Source: Lepidonotus clava
Taxonomy: Eukaryota > Annelida > Polychaeta > Phyllodocida > Polynoidae
DNA: 64,000 nt
NCBI GenBank assembly: GCA_936440205.1
Contig: OW387139.1
Location: 186,001 to 250,000 of the forward strand
Direction of reading: 5' to 3'
The notes beneath the pieces are model-generated. The model had not been told where the DNA came from. It was given only the letters and a program-made list of their open reading frames with translations, and made no database searches. A program made the translations under genes and the position numbers. Shown in pieces: positions 11,301 to 22,100 of this stretch. Every line of letters starts with the position of its first letter. Positions within the stretch are counted from its first letter, which is position 1.

Positions 11301-13545
11301 CCCTTTTATTAGATTGAGTTCACCTGGGCCTGCGTTTCGGGCCCCTGACGGCCCCCAGGGGGTTCTCAGCGGCCCCGGAACAGGCCAGGAGGATGTAAAA
11401 AGGCCCCAACGAGTCCAACGCTGTGCTCAGAAGTCCGATGCGAGCGACGGTTGTCCTTCCAGGGGGGGACCGTCCGGGCCCTATTTAAATAGGCTGCCTA
11501 TTTAAATAGGCTCGTAGTGTTAAATCGGGTCTGCCAAAATATTTGAGTTGAATCTTCTCCTCTTAGAATGATTTTCCCCAAGCCCTGAAACTTTCGGGGG
11601 GCACAATCGGTTTGCCGATTGGTCGATTTCCCCGGCCTGCAGGGCTCTCCCAGGGGTCGACGGGGGCCCCTTTTATTAGATTGAGTTCACCTGGGCCTGC
11701 GTTTCGGGCCCCTGACGGCCCCCAGGGGGTTCTCAGCGGCCCCGGAACAGGCCAGGAGGATGTAAAAAGGCCCAACGAGTCCAACGCTGTGCTCAGAAGT
11801 CCGATGCGAGCGACGGTTGTCCTTCCAGGGGGGGACCGTCCGGGCCCTATTTAAATAGGCTGCCTATTTAAATAGGCTCGTAGTGTTAAATCGGGTCTGC
11901 CAAAATATTTGAGTTGAATCTTCTCCTCTTAGAATGATTTTCCCCAAGCCCTGAAACTTTCGGGGGCACAATCGGTTTGCCGATTGGTCGATTTCCCCGG
12001 CCTGCAGGGCTCTCCAAGGGTCGACGGGGGCCCCTTTTATTAGATTGAGTTCACCTGGGCCTGCGTTTCGGGCCCCTGACGGCCCCCAGGGGGTTCTCAG
12101 CGGCCCCGGAACAGGCCAGGAGGATGTAAAAAGGCCCAACGAGTCCAACGCTGTGCTCAGAAGTCCGATGCGAGCGACGGTTGTCCTTCCAGGGGGGACC
12201 GTCCGGGCCCTATTTAAATAGGCTGCCTATTTAAATAGGCTCGTAGTGTTAAATCGGGTCTGCCAAAATATTTGAGTTGAATCTTCTCCTCTTAGAATGA
12301 TTTTCCCCAAGCCCTGAAACTTTCGGGGGCACAATCGGTTTGCCGATTGGTCGATTTCCCCGGCCTGCAGGGCTCTCCAAGGGTCGACGGGGGCCCCTTT
12401 TATTAGATTGAGTTCACCTGGGCCTGCGTTTCGGGCCCCTGACGGCCCCCAGGGGGTTCTCAGCGGCCCCCGGAACAGGCCAGGAGGATGTAAAAAGGCC
12501 CAACGAGTCCAACGCTGTGCTCAGAAGTCCGATGCGAGCGACGGTTGTCCTTCCAGGGGGGGACCGTCCGGGCCCTATTTAAATAGGCTGCCTATTTAAA
12601 TAGGCTCGTAGTGTTAAATCGGGTCTGCCAAAATATTTGAGTTGAATCTTCTCCTCTTAGAATGATTTTCCCCAAGCCCTGAAACTTTCGGGGGCACAAT
12701 CGGTTTGCCGATTGGTCGATTTCCCCGGCCTGCAGGGCTCTCCAAGGGTCGACGGGGGCCCCTTTTATTAGATTGAGTTCACCTGGGCCTGCGTTTCGGG
12801 CCCCTGACGGCCCCCAGGGGGTTCTCAGCGGCCCCGGAACAGGCCAGGAGGATGTAAAAAGGCCCAACGAGTCCAACGCTGTGCTCAGAAGTCCGATGCG
12901 AGCGACGGTTGTCCTTCCAGGGGGGACCGTCCGGGCCCTATTTAAATAGGCTGCCTATTTAAATAGGCTCGTAGTGTTAAATCGGGTCTGCCAAAATATT
13001 TGAGTTGAATCTTCTCCTCTTAGAATGATTTTTCCCCAAGCCCTGAAACTTTCGGGGGGCACAATCGGTTTGCCGATTGGTCGATTTCCCCGGCCTGCAG
13101 GGCTCTCCAAGGGTCGACGGGGGCCCCTTTTATTAGATTGAGTTCACCTGGGCCTGCGTTTCGGGCCCCTGACGGCCCCCAGGGGGTTCTCAGCGGCCCC
13201 GGAACAGGCCAGGAGGATGTAAAAAGGCCCAACGAGTCCAACGCTGTGCTCAGAAGTCCGATGCGAGCGACGGTTGTCCTTCCAGGGGGGACCGTCCGGG
13301 CCCCTATTTAAATAGGCTGCCTATTTAAATAGGCTCGTAGTGTTAAATCGGGTCTGCCAAAATATTTGAGTTGAATCTTCTCCTCTTAGAATGATTTTCC
13401 CCAAGCCCTGAAACTTTCGGGGGCACAATCGGTTTGCCGATTGGTCGATTTCCCCGGCCTGCAGGGCTCTCCAAGGGTCGACGGGGGCCCCTTTTATTAG
13501 ATTGAGTTCACCTGGGCCTGCGTTTCGGGCCCCTGACGGCCCCCC
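5317..13545 (+). repeat. Left end of array B with dense homopolymer length changes
   Basis: About 23 units at the left end of this contig carry about 23 small indels against the canonical 363-bp unit. Nearly all add one base, mostly to an existing G or C run. Examples are G-run extensions near 6137, 6868, 6930, 7097, 10370, 11461, 11597, 11825 and 12555, and C-run extensions near 8024, 10675, 11401, 12467, 13299 and 13541. A few differ, such as a 2-base insertion near 8929. Almost no plain substitutions accompany them. After 13,545 such changes practically stop. The pattern suggests a contig end supported by few reads with uncorrected homopolymer errors, not real array-edge divergence. Confidence 0.82.
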
Positions 13546-13789
13546 AGGGGGTTCTCAGCGGCCCCGGAACAGGCCAGGAGGATGTAAAAAGGCCCAACGA
13601 GTCCAACGCTGTGCTCAGAAGTCCGATGCGAGCGACGGTTGTCCTTCCAGGGGGGACCGTCCGGGCCCTATTTAAATAGGCTGCCTATTTAAATAGGCTC
13701 GTAGTGTTAAATCGGGTCTGCCAAAATATTTGAGTTGAATCTTCTCCTCTTAGAATGATTTTCCCCAAGCCCTGAAACTTTCGGGGGCA

Positions 13790-13807
13790 CAATCGGTTTG
13801 CCGATTG
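13790..13807. repeat. 7-bp stem-loop in satellite B (representative copy)
   Basis: CAATCGG and CCGATTG flank the four-base loop TTTG, giving a perfect 7-bp stem. The structure recurs in the 363-bp units in all three B contigs. It is not followed by a T run, so it does not resemble an intrinsic terminator. Confidence 0.85.
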
Positions 13808-13893
13808 GTCGATTTCCCCGGCCTGCAGGGCTCTCCAAGGGTCGACGGGGGCCCCTTTTATTAGATTGAGTTCACCTGGGCCTGCGTTTCGGG

Positions 13894-13913
13894 CCCCTGA
13901 CGGCCCCCAGGGG
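13894..13913. repeat. 6-bp GC-rich stem-loop in satellite B (representative copy)
   Basis: CCCCTG and CAGGGG flank an 8-base loop (ACGGCCCC). It lies in the GC-rich half of the monomer and recurs in the units. This region is rich in C and G runs, which are the main sites of the length changes at the left end of the contig. Confidence 0.75.
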
Positions 13914-14029
13914 GTTCTCAGCGGCCCCGGAACAGGCCAGGAGGATGTAAAAAGGCCCAACGAGTCCAACGCTGTGCTCAGAAGTCCGATGCGAGCGACG
14001 GTTGTCCTTCCAGGGGGGACCGTCCGGGC

Positions 14030-14060
14030 CCTATTTAAATAGGCTGCCTATTTAAATAGG
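14030..14060. repeat. 31-bp perfect dyad in satellite B (representative copy)
   Basis: Two copies of CCTATTTAAATAGG, each a 14-bp palindrome, are separated by CTG. Together they form a perfect inverted repeat with 15-bp arms around a single central base at 14045. Because the arms are themselves palindromic, the same bases also form a 17-bp direct repeat. The structure recurs once per canonical 363-bp unit, on both sides of the gap at 29484-29683. It could extrude as a hairpin or cruciform, and dyad symmetry is a known feature of some centromeric satellites that lack CENP-B boxes. No function can be assigned from sequence alone. Confidence 0.93.
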
Positions 14061-17000
14061 CTCGTAGTGTTAAATCGGGTCTGCCAAAATATTTGAGTTG
14101 AATCTTCTCCTCTTAGAATGATTTTCCCCAAGCCCTGAAACTTTCGGGGGCACAATCGGTTTGCCGATTGGTCGATTTCCCCGGCCTGCAGGGCTCTCCA
14201 AGGGTCGACGGGGGCCCCTTTTATTAGATTGAGTTCACCTGGGCCTGCGTTTCGGGCCCCTGACGGCCCCCAGGGGGTTCTCAGCGGCCCCGGAACAGGC
14301 CAGGAGGATGTAAAAAGGCCCAACGAGTCCAACGCTGTGCTCAGAAGTCCGATGCGAGCGACGGTTGTCCTTCCAGGGGGGACCGTCCGGGCCCTATTTA
14401 AATAGGCTGCCTATTTAAATAGGCTCGTAGTGTTAAATCGGGTCTGCCAAAATATTTGAGTTGAATCTTCTCCTCTTAGAATGATTTTCCCCAAGCCCTG
14501 AAACTTTCGGGGGCACAATCGGTTTGCCGATTGGTCGATTTCCCCGGCCTGCAGGGCTCTCCAAGGGTCGACGGGGGCCCCTTTTATTAGATTGAGTTCA
14601 CCTGGGCCTGCGTTTCGGGCCCCTGACGGCCCCCAGGGGGTTCTCAGCGGCCCCGGAACAGGCCAGGAGGATGTAAAAAGGCCCAACGAGTCCAACGCTG
14701 TGCTCAGAAGTCCGATGCGAGCGACGGTTGTCCTTCCAGGGGGGACCGTCCGGGCCCTATTTAAATAGGCTGCCTATTTAAATAGGCTCGTAGTGTTAAA
14801 TCGGGTCTGCCAAAATATTTGAGTTGAATCTTCTCCTCTTAGAATGATTTTCCCCAAGCCCTGAAACTTTCGGGGGCACAATCGGTTTGCCGATTGGTCG
14901 ATTTCCCCGGCCTGCAGGGCTCTCCAAGGGTCGACGGGGGCCCCTTTTATTAGATTGAGTTCACCTGGGCCTGCGTTTCGGGCCCCTGACGGCCCCCAGG
15001 GGGTTCTCAGCGGCCCCGGAACAGGCCAGGAGGATGTAAAAAGGCCCAACGAGTCCAACGCTGTGCTCAGAAGTCCGATGCGAGCGACGGTTGTCCTTCC
15101 AGGGGGGACCGTCCGGGCCCTATTTAAATAGGCTGCCTATTTAAATAGGCTCGTAGTGTTAAATCGGGTCTGCCAAAATATTTGAGTTGAATCTTCTCCT
15201 CTTAGAATGATTTTCCCCAAGCCCTGAAACTTTCGGGGGCACAATCGGTTTGCCGATTGGTCGATTTCCCCGGCCTGCAGGGCTCTCCAAGGGTCGACGG
15301 GGGCCCCTTTTATTAGATTGAGTTCACCTGGGCCTGCGTTTCGGGCCCCTGACGGCCCCCAGGGGGTTCTCAGCGGCCCCGGAACAGGCCAGGAGGATGT
15401 AAAAAGGCCCAACGAGTCCAACGCTGTGCTCAGAAGTCCGATGCGAGCGACGGTTGTCCTTCCAGGGGGGACCGTCCGGGCCCTATTTAAATAGGCTGCC
15501 TATTTAAATAGGCTCGTAGTGTTAAATCGGGTCTGCCAAAATATTTGAGTTGAATCTTCTCCTCTTAGAATGATTTTCCCCAAGCCCTGAAACTTTCGGG
15601 GGCACAATCGGTTTGCCGATTGGTCGATTTCCCCGGCCTGCAGGGCTCTCCAAGGGTCGACGGGGGCCCCTTTTATTAGATTGAGTTCACCTGGGCCTGC
15701 GTTTCGGGCCCCTGACGGCCCCCAGGGGGTTCTCAGCGGCCCCGGAACAGGCCAGGAGGATGTAAAAAGGCCCAACGAGTCCAACGCTGTGCTCAGAAGT
15801 CCGATGCGAGCGACGGTTGTCCTTCCAGGGGGGACCGTCCGGGCCCTATTTAAATAGGCTGCCTATTTAAATAGGCTCGTAGTGTTAAATCGGGTCTGCC
15901 AAAATATTTGAGTTGAATCTTCTCCTCTTAGAATGATTTTCCCCAAGCCCTGAAACTTTCGGGGGCACAATCGGTTTGCCGATTGGTCGATTTCCCCGGC
16001 CTGCAGGGCTCTCCAAGGGTCGACGGGGGCCCCTTTTATTAGATTGAGTTCACCTGGGCCTGCGTTTCGGGCCCCTGACGGCCCCCAGGGGGTTCTCAGC
16101 GGCCCCGGAACAGGCCAGGAGGATGTAAAAAGGCCCAACGAGTCCAACGCTGTGCTCAGAAGTCCGATGCGAGCGACGGTTGTCCTTCCAGGGGGGACCG
16201 TCCGGGCCCTATTTAAATAGGCTGCCTATTTAAATAGGCTCGTAGTGTTAAATCGGGTCTGCCAAAATATTTGAGTTGAATCTTCTCCTCTTAGAATGAT
16301 TTTCCCCAAGCCCTGAAACTTTCGGGGGCACAATCGGTTTGCCGATTGGTCGATTTCCCCGGCCTGCAGGGCTCTCCAAGGGTCGACGGGGGCCCCTTTT
16401 ATTAGATTGAGTTCACCTGGGCCTGCGTTTCGGGCCCCTGACGGCCCCCAGGGGGTTCTCAGCGGCCCCGGAACAGGCCAGGAGGATGTAAAAAGGCCCA
16501 ACGAGTCCAACGCTGTGCTCAGAAGTCCGATGCGAGCGACGGTTGTCCTTCCAGGGGGGACCGTCCGGGCCCTATTTAAATAGGCTGCCTATTTAAATAG
16601 GATCGTAGTGTTAAATCGGGTCTGCCAAAATATTTGAGTTGAATCTTCTCCTCTTAGAATGATTTTCCCCAAGCCCTGAAACTTTCGGGGGCACAATCGG
16701 TTTGCCGATTGGTCGATTTCCCCGGCCTGCAGGGCTCTCCAAGGGTCGACGGGGGCCCCTTTTATTAGATTGAGTTCACCTGGGCCTGCGTTTCGGGCCC
16801 CTGACGGCCCCCAGGGGGTTCTCAGCGGCCCCGGAACAGGCCAGGAGGATGTAAAAAGGCCCAACGAGTCCAACGCTGTGCTCAGAAGTCCGATGCGAGC
16901 GACGGTTGTCCTTCCAGGGGGGACCGTCCGGGCCCTATTTAAATAGGCTGCCTATTTAAATAGGCTCGTAGTGTTAAATCGGGTCTGCCAAAATATTTGA

Positions 17001-19112
17001 GTTGAATCTTCTCCTCTTAGAATGATTTTCCCCAAGCCCTGAAACTTTCGGGGGCACAATCGGTTTGCCGATTGGTCGATTTCCCCGGCCTGCAGGGCTC
17101 TCCAAGGGTCGACGGGGGCCCCTTTTATTAGATTGAGTTCACCTGGGCCTGCGTTTCGGGCCCCTGACGGCCCCCAGGGGGTTCTCAGCGGCCCCGGAAC
17201 AGGCCAGGAGGATGTAAAAAGGCCCAACGAGTCCAACGCTGTGCTCAGAAGTCCGATGCGAGCGACGGTTGTCCTTCCAGGGGGGACCGTCCGGGCCCTA
17301 TTTAAATAGGCTGCCTATTTAAATAGGCTCGTAGTGTTAAATCGGGTCTGCCAAAATATTTGAGTTGAATCTTCTCCTCTTAGAATGATTTTCCCCAAGC
17401 CCTGAAACTTTCGGGGGCACAATCGGTTTGCCGATTGGTCGATTTCCCCGGCCTGCAGGGCTCTCCAAGGGTCGACGGGGGCCCCTTTTATTAGATTGAG
17501 TTCACCTGGGCCTGCGTTTCGGGCCCCTGACGGCCCCCAGGGGGTTCTCAGCGGCCCCGGAACAGGCCAGGAGGATGTAAAAAGGCCCAACGAGTCCAAC
17601 GCTGTGCTCAGAAGTCCGATGCGAGCGACGGTTGTCCTTCCAGGGGGGACCGTCCGGGCCCTATTTAAATAGGCTGCCTATTTAAATAGGCTCGTAGTGT
17701 TAAATCGGGTCTGCCAAAATATTTGAGTTGAATCTTCTCCTCTTAGAATGATTTTCCCCAAGCCCTGAAACTTTCGGGGGCACAATCGGTTTGCCGATTG
17801 GTCGATTTCCCCGGCCTGCAGGGCTCTCCAAGGGTCGACGGGGGCCCCTTTTATTAGATTGAGTTCACCTGGGCCTGCGTTTCGGGCCCCTGACGGCCCC
17901 CAGGGGGTTCTCAGCGGCCCCGGAACAGGCCAGGAGGATGTAAAAAGGCCCAACGAGTCCAACGCTGTGCTCAGAAGTCCGATGCGAGCGACGGTTGTCC
18001 TTCCAGGGGGGACCGTCCGGGCCCTATTTAAATAGGCTGCCTATTTAAATAGGCTCGTAGTGTTAAATCGGGTCTGCCAAAATATTTGAGTTGAATCTTC
18101 TCCTCTTAGAATGATTTTCCCCAAGCCCTGAAACTTTCGGGGGCACAATCGGTTTGCCGATTGGTCGATTTCCCCGGCCTGCAGGGCTCTCCAAGGGTCG
18201 ACGGGGGCCCCTTTTATTAGATTGAGTTCACCTGGGCCTGCGTTTCGGGCCCCTGACGGCCCCCAGGGGGTTCTCAGCGGCCCCGGAACAGGCCAGGAGG
18301 ATGTAAAAAGGCCCAACGAGTCCAACGCTGTGCTCAGAAGTCCGATGCGAGCGACGGTTGTCCTTCCAGGGGGGACCGTCCGGGCCCTATTTAAATAGGC
18401 TGCCTATTTAAATAGGCTCGTAGTGTTAAATCGGGTCTGCCAAAATATTTGAGTTGAATCTTCTCCTCTTAGAATGATTTTCCCCAAGCCCTGAAACTTT
18501 CGGGGGCACAATCGGTTTGCCGATTGGTCGATTTCCCCGGCCTGCAGGGCTCTCCAAGGGTCGACGGGGGCCCCTTTTATTAGATTGAGTTCACCTGGGC
18601 CTGCGTTTCGGGCCCCTGACGGCCCCCAGGGGGGTTCTCAGCGGCCCCGGAACAGGCCAGGAGGATGTAAAAAGGCCCAACGAGTCCAACGCTGTGCTCA
18701 GAAGTCCGATGCGAGCGACGGTTGTCCTTCCAGGGGGGACCGTCCGGGCCCTATTTAAATAGGCTGCCTATTTAAATAGGCTCGTAGTGTTAAATCGGGT
18801 CTGCCAAAATATTTGAGTTGAATCTTCTCCTCTTAGAATGATTTTCCCCAAGCCCTGAAACTTTCGGGGGCACAATCGGTTTGCCGATTGGTCGATTTCC
18901 CCGGCCTGCAGGGCTCTCCAAGGGTCGACGGGGGCCCCTTTTATTAGATTGAGTTCACCTGGGCCTGCGTTTCGGGCCCCTGACGGCCCCCAGGGGGTTC
19001 TCAGCGGCCCCGGAACAGGCCAGGAGGATGTAAAAAGGCCCAACGAGTCCAACGCTGTGCTCAGAAGTCCGATGCGAGCGACGGTTGTCCTTCCAGGGGG
19101 GACCGTCCGGGC

Positions 19113-19143
19113 CCTATTTAAATAGGCAGCCTATTTAAATAGG
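19113..19143. repeat. 31-bp dyad with flipped central base
   Basis: In this one unit the central base of the dyad, 19128, is A where the other forward-oriented copies have T. Because the 15-bp arms are perfectly self-complementary, this change is indistinguishable from inverting the whole 31-bp segment. It may be a point change, a hairpin-mediated inversion, or a sequencing or consensus artefact. Confidence 0.88.
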
Positions 19144-22100
19144 CTCGTAGTGTTAAATCGGGTCTGCCAAAATATTTGAGTTGAATCTTCTCCTCTTAGA
19201 ATGATTTTCCCCAAGCCCTGAAACTTTCGGGGGCACAATCGGTTTGCCGATTGGTCGATTTCCCCGGCCTGCAGGGCTCTCCAAGGGTCGACGGGGGCCC
19301 CTTTTATTAGATTGAGTTCACCTGGGCCTGCGTTTCGGGCCCCTGACGGCCCCCAGGGGGTTCTCAGCGGCCCCGGAACAGGCCAGGAGGATGTAAAAAG
19401 GCCCAACGAGTCCAACGCTGTGCTCAGAAGTCCGATGCGAGCGACGGTTGTCCTTCCAGGGGGGACCGTCCGGGCCCTATTTAAATAGGCTGCCTATTTA
19501 AATAGGCTCGTAGTGTTAAATCGGGTCTGCCAAAATATTTGAGTTGAATCTTCTCCTCTTAGAATGATTTTCCCCAAGCCCTGAAACTTTCGGGGGCACA
19601 ATCGGTTTGCCGATTGGTCGATTTCCCCGGCCTGCAGGGCTCTCCAAGGGTCGACGGGGGCCCCTTTTATTAGATTGAGTTCACCTGGGCCTGCGTTTCG
19701 GGCCCCTGACGGCCCCCAGGGGGTTCTCAGCGGCCCCGGAACAGGCCAGGAGGATGTAAAAAGGCCCAACGAGTCCAACGCTGTGCTCAGAAGTCCGATG
19801 CGAGCGACGGTTGTCCTTCCAGGGGGGACCGTCCGGGCCCTATTTAAATAGGCTGCCTATTTAAATAGGCTCGTAGTGTTAAATCGGGTCTGCCAAAATA
19901 TTTGAGTTGAATCTTCTCCTCTTAGAATGATTTTCCCCAAGCCCTGAAACTTTCGGGGGCACAATCGGTTTGCCGATTGGTCGATTTCCCCGGCCTGCAG
20001 GGCTCTCCAAGGGTCGACGGGGGCCCCTTTTATTAGATTGAGTTCACCTGGGCCTGCGTTTCGGGCCCCTGACGGCCCCCAGGGGGTTCTCAGCGGCCCC
20101 GGAACAGGCCAGGAGGATGTAAAAAGGCCCAACGAGTCCAACGCTGTGCTCAGAAGTCCGATGCGAGCGACGGTTGTCCTTCCAGGGGGGACCGTCCGGG
20201 CCCTATTTAAATAGGCTGCCTATTTAAATAGGCTCGTAGTGTTAAATCGGGTCTGCCAAAATATTTGAGTTGAATCTTCTCCTCTTAGAATGATTTTCCC
20301 CAAGCCCTGAAACTTTCGGGGGCACAATCGGTTTGCCGATTGGTCGATTTCCCCGGCCTGCAGGGCTCTCCAAGGGTCGACGGGGGCCCCTTTTATTAGA
20401 TTGAGTTCACCTGGGCCTGCGTTTCGGGCCCCTGACGGCCCCCAGGGGGTTCTCAGCGGCCCCGGAACAGGCCAGGAGGATGTAAAAAGGCCCAACGAGT
20501 CCAACGCTGTGCTCAGAAGTCCGATGCGAGCGACGGTTGTCCTTCCAGGGGGGACCGTCCGGGCCCTATTTAAATAGGCTGCCTATTTAAATAGGCTCGT
20601 AGTGTTAAATCGGGTCTGCCAAAATATTTGAGTTGAATCTTCTCCTCTTAGAATGATTTTCCCCAAGCCCTGAAACTTTCGGGGGCACAATCGGTTTGCC
20701 GATTGGTCGATTTCCCCGGCCTGCAGGGCTCTCCAAGGGTCGACGGGGGCCCCTTTTATTAGATTGAGTTCACCTGGGCCTGCGTTTCGGGCCCCTGACG
20801 GCCCCCAGGGGGTTCTCAGCGGCCCCGGAACAGGCCAGGAGGATGTAAAAAGGCCCAACGAGTCCAACGCTGTGCTCAGAAGTCCGATGCGAGCGACGGT
20901 TGTCCTTCCAGGGGGGACCGTCCGGGCCCTATTTAAATAGGCTGCCTATTTAAATAGGCTCGTAGTGTTAAATCGGGTCTGCCAAAATATTTGAGTTGAA
21001 TCTTCTCCTCTTAGAATGATTTTCCCCAAGCCCTGAAACTTTCGGGGGCACAATCGGTTTGCCGATTGGTCGATTTCCCCGGCCTGCAGGGCTCTCCAAG
21101 GGTCGACGGGGGCCCCTTTTATTAGATTGAGTTCACCTGGGCCTGCGTTTCGGGCCCCTGACGGCCCCCAGGGGGTTCTCAGCGGCCCCGGAACAGGCCA
21201 GGAGGATGTAAAAAGGCCCAACGAGTCCAACGCTGTGCTCAGAAGTCCGATGCGAGCGACGGTTGTCCTTCCAGGGGGGACCGTCCGGGCCCTATTTAAA
21301 TAGGCTGCCTATTTAAATAGGCTCGTAGTGTTAAATCGGGTCTGCCAAAATATTTGAGTTGAATCTTCTCCTCTTAGAATGATTTTCCCCAAGCCCTGAA
21401 ACTTTCGGGGGCACAATCGGTTTGCCGATTGGTCGATTTCCCCGGCCTGCAGGGCTCTCCAAGGGTCGACGGGGGCCCCTTTTATTAGATTGAGTTCACC
21501 TGGGCCTGCGTTTCGGGCCCCTGACGGCCCCCAGGGGGTTCTCAGCGGCCCCGGAACAGGCCAGGAGGATGTAAAAAGGCCCAACGAGTCCAACGCTGTG
21601 CTCAGAAGTCCGATGCGAGCGACGGTTGTCCTTCCAGGGGGGACCGTCCGGGCCCTATTTAAATAGGCTGCCTATTTAAATAGGCTCGTAGTGTTAAATC
21701 GGGTCTGCCAAAATATTTGAGTTGAATCTTCTCCTCTTAGAATGATTTTCCCCAAGCCCTGAAACTTTCGGGGGCACAATCGGTTTGCCGATTGGTCGAT
21801 TTCCCCGGCCTGCAGGGCTCTCCAAGGGTCGACGGGGGCCCCTTTTATTAGATTGAGTTCACCTGGGCCTGCGTTTCGGGCCCCTGACGGCCCCCAGGGG
21901 GTTCTCAGCGGCCCCGGAACAGGCCAGGAGGATGTAAAAAGGCCCAACGAGTCCAACGCTGTGCTCAGAAGTCCGATGCGAGCGACGGTTGTCCTTCCAG
22001 GGGGGACCGTCCGGGCCCTATTTAAATAGGCTGCCTATTTAAATAGGCTCGTAGTGTTAAATCGGGTCTGCCAAAATATTTGAGTTGAATCTTCTCCTCT

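Larger units (their letters stand above)
13684..14046 (+). repeat. Representative canonical 363-bp monomer of satellite B
   Basis: One full canonical unit, with 203 of 363 bases G or C by hand count. The first third is AT-richer (about 42% G+C) and the rest is about 63%. It carries two copies of the 14-bp palindrome CCTATTTAAATAGG spaced 17 bp apart around the unit junction. It also has a stem-loop at 13790-13807, a second at 13894-13913, and about 22 CpG dinucleotides. A 94-codon minus-strand frame is open in each unit. Because 363 is 3 x 121, this frame keeps the same phase in every copy, but a stop in each unit prevents concatenation. Its predicted product has no recognisable domain, so I treat the unit as non-coding. 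Confidence 0.94.

Noticed and set aside
13685-13969. 94-aa open frame repeated in every 363-bp unit, with phase kept because 363 is divisible by three
   Set aside because: Every frame meets a stop in each unit, no protein family is recognised, and copies are identical at all codon positions, so there is no sign of selection on protein sequence. The amino-acid change in subfamily B2 is a by-product of the dyad change.
13684-14046. CENP-B box in the 363-bp or 358-bp unit
   Set aside because: Windows beginning TTCG on either strand lack the required A and CGGG positions of the 17-bp consensus.
14030-14060. MADS-type CArG or MEF2 site, or a TATA box, in CCTATTTAAATAGG
   Set aside because: The AT core is 10 bases, longer than the CC(A/T)6GG or CTA(A/T)4TAG consensus, and no transcription unit lies nearby.
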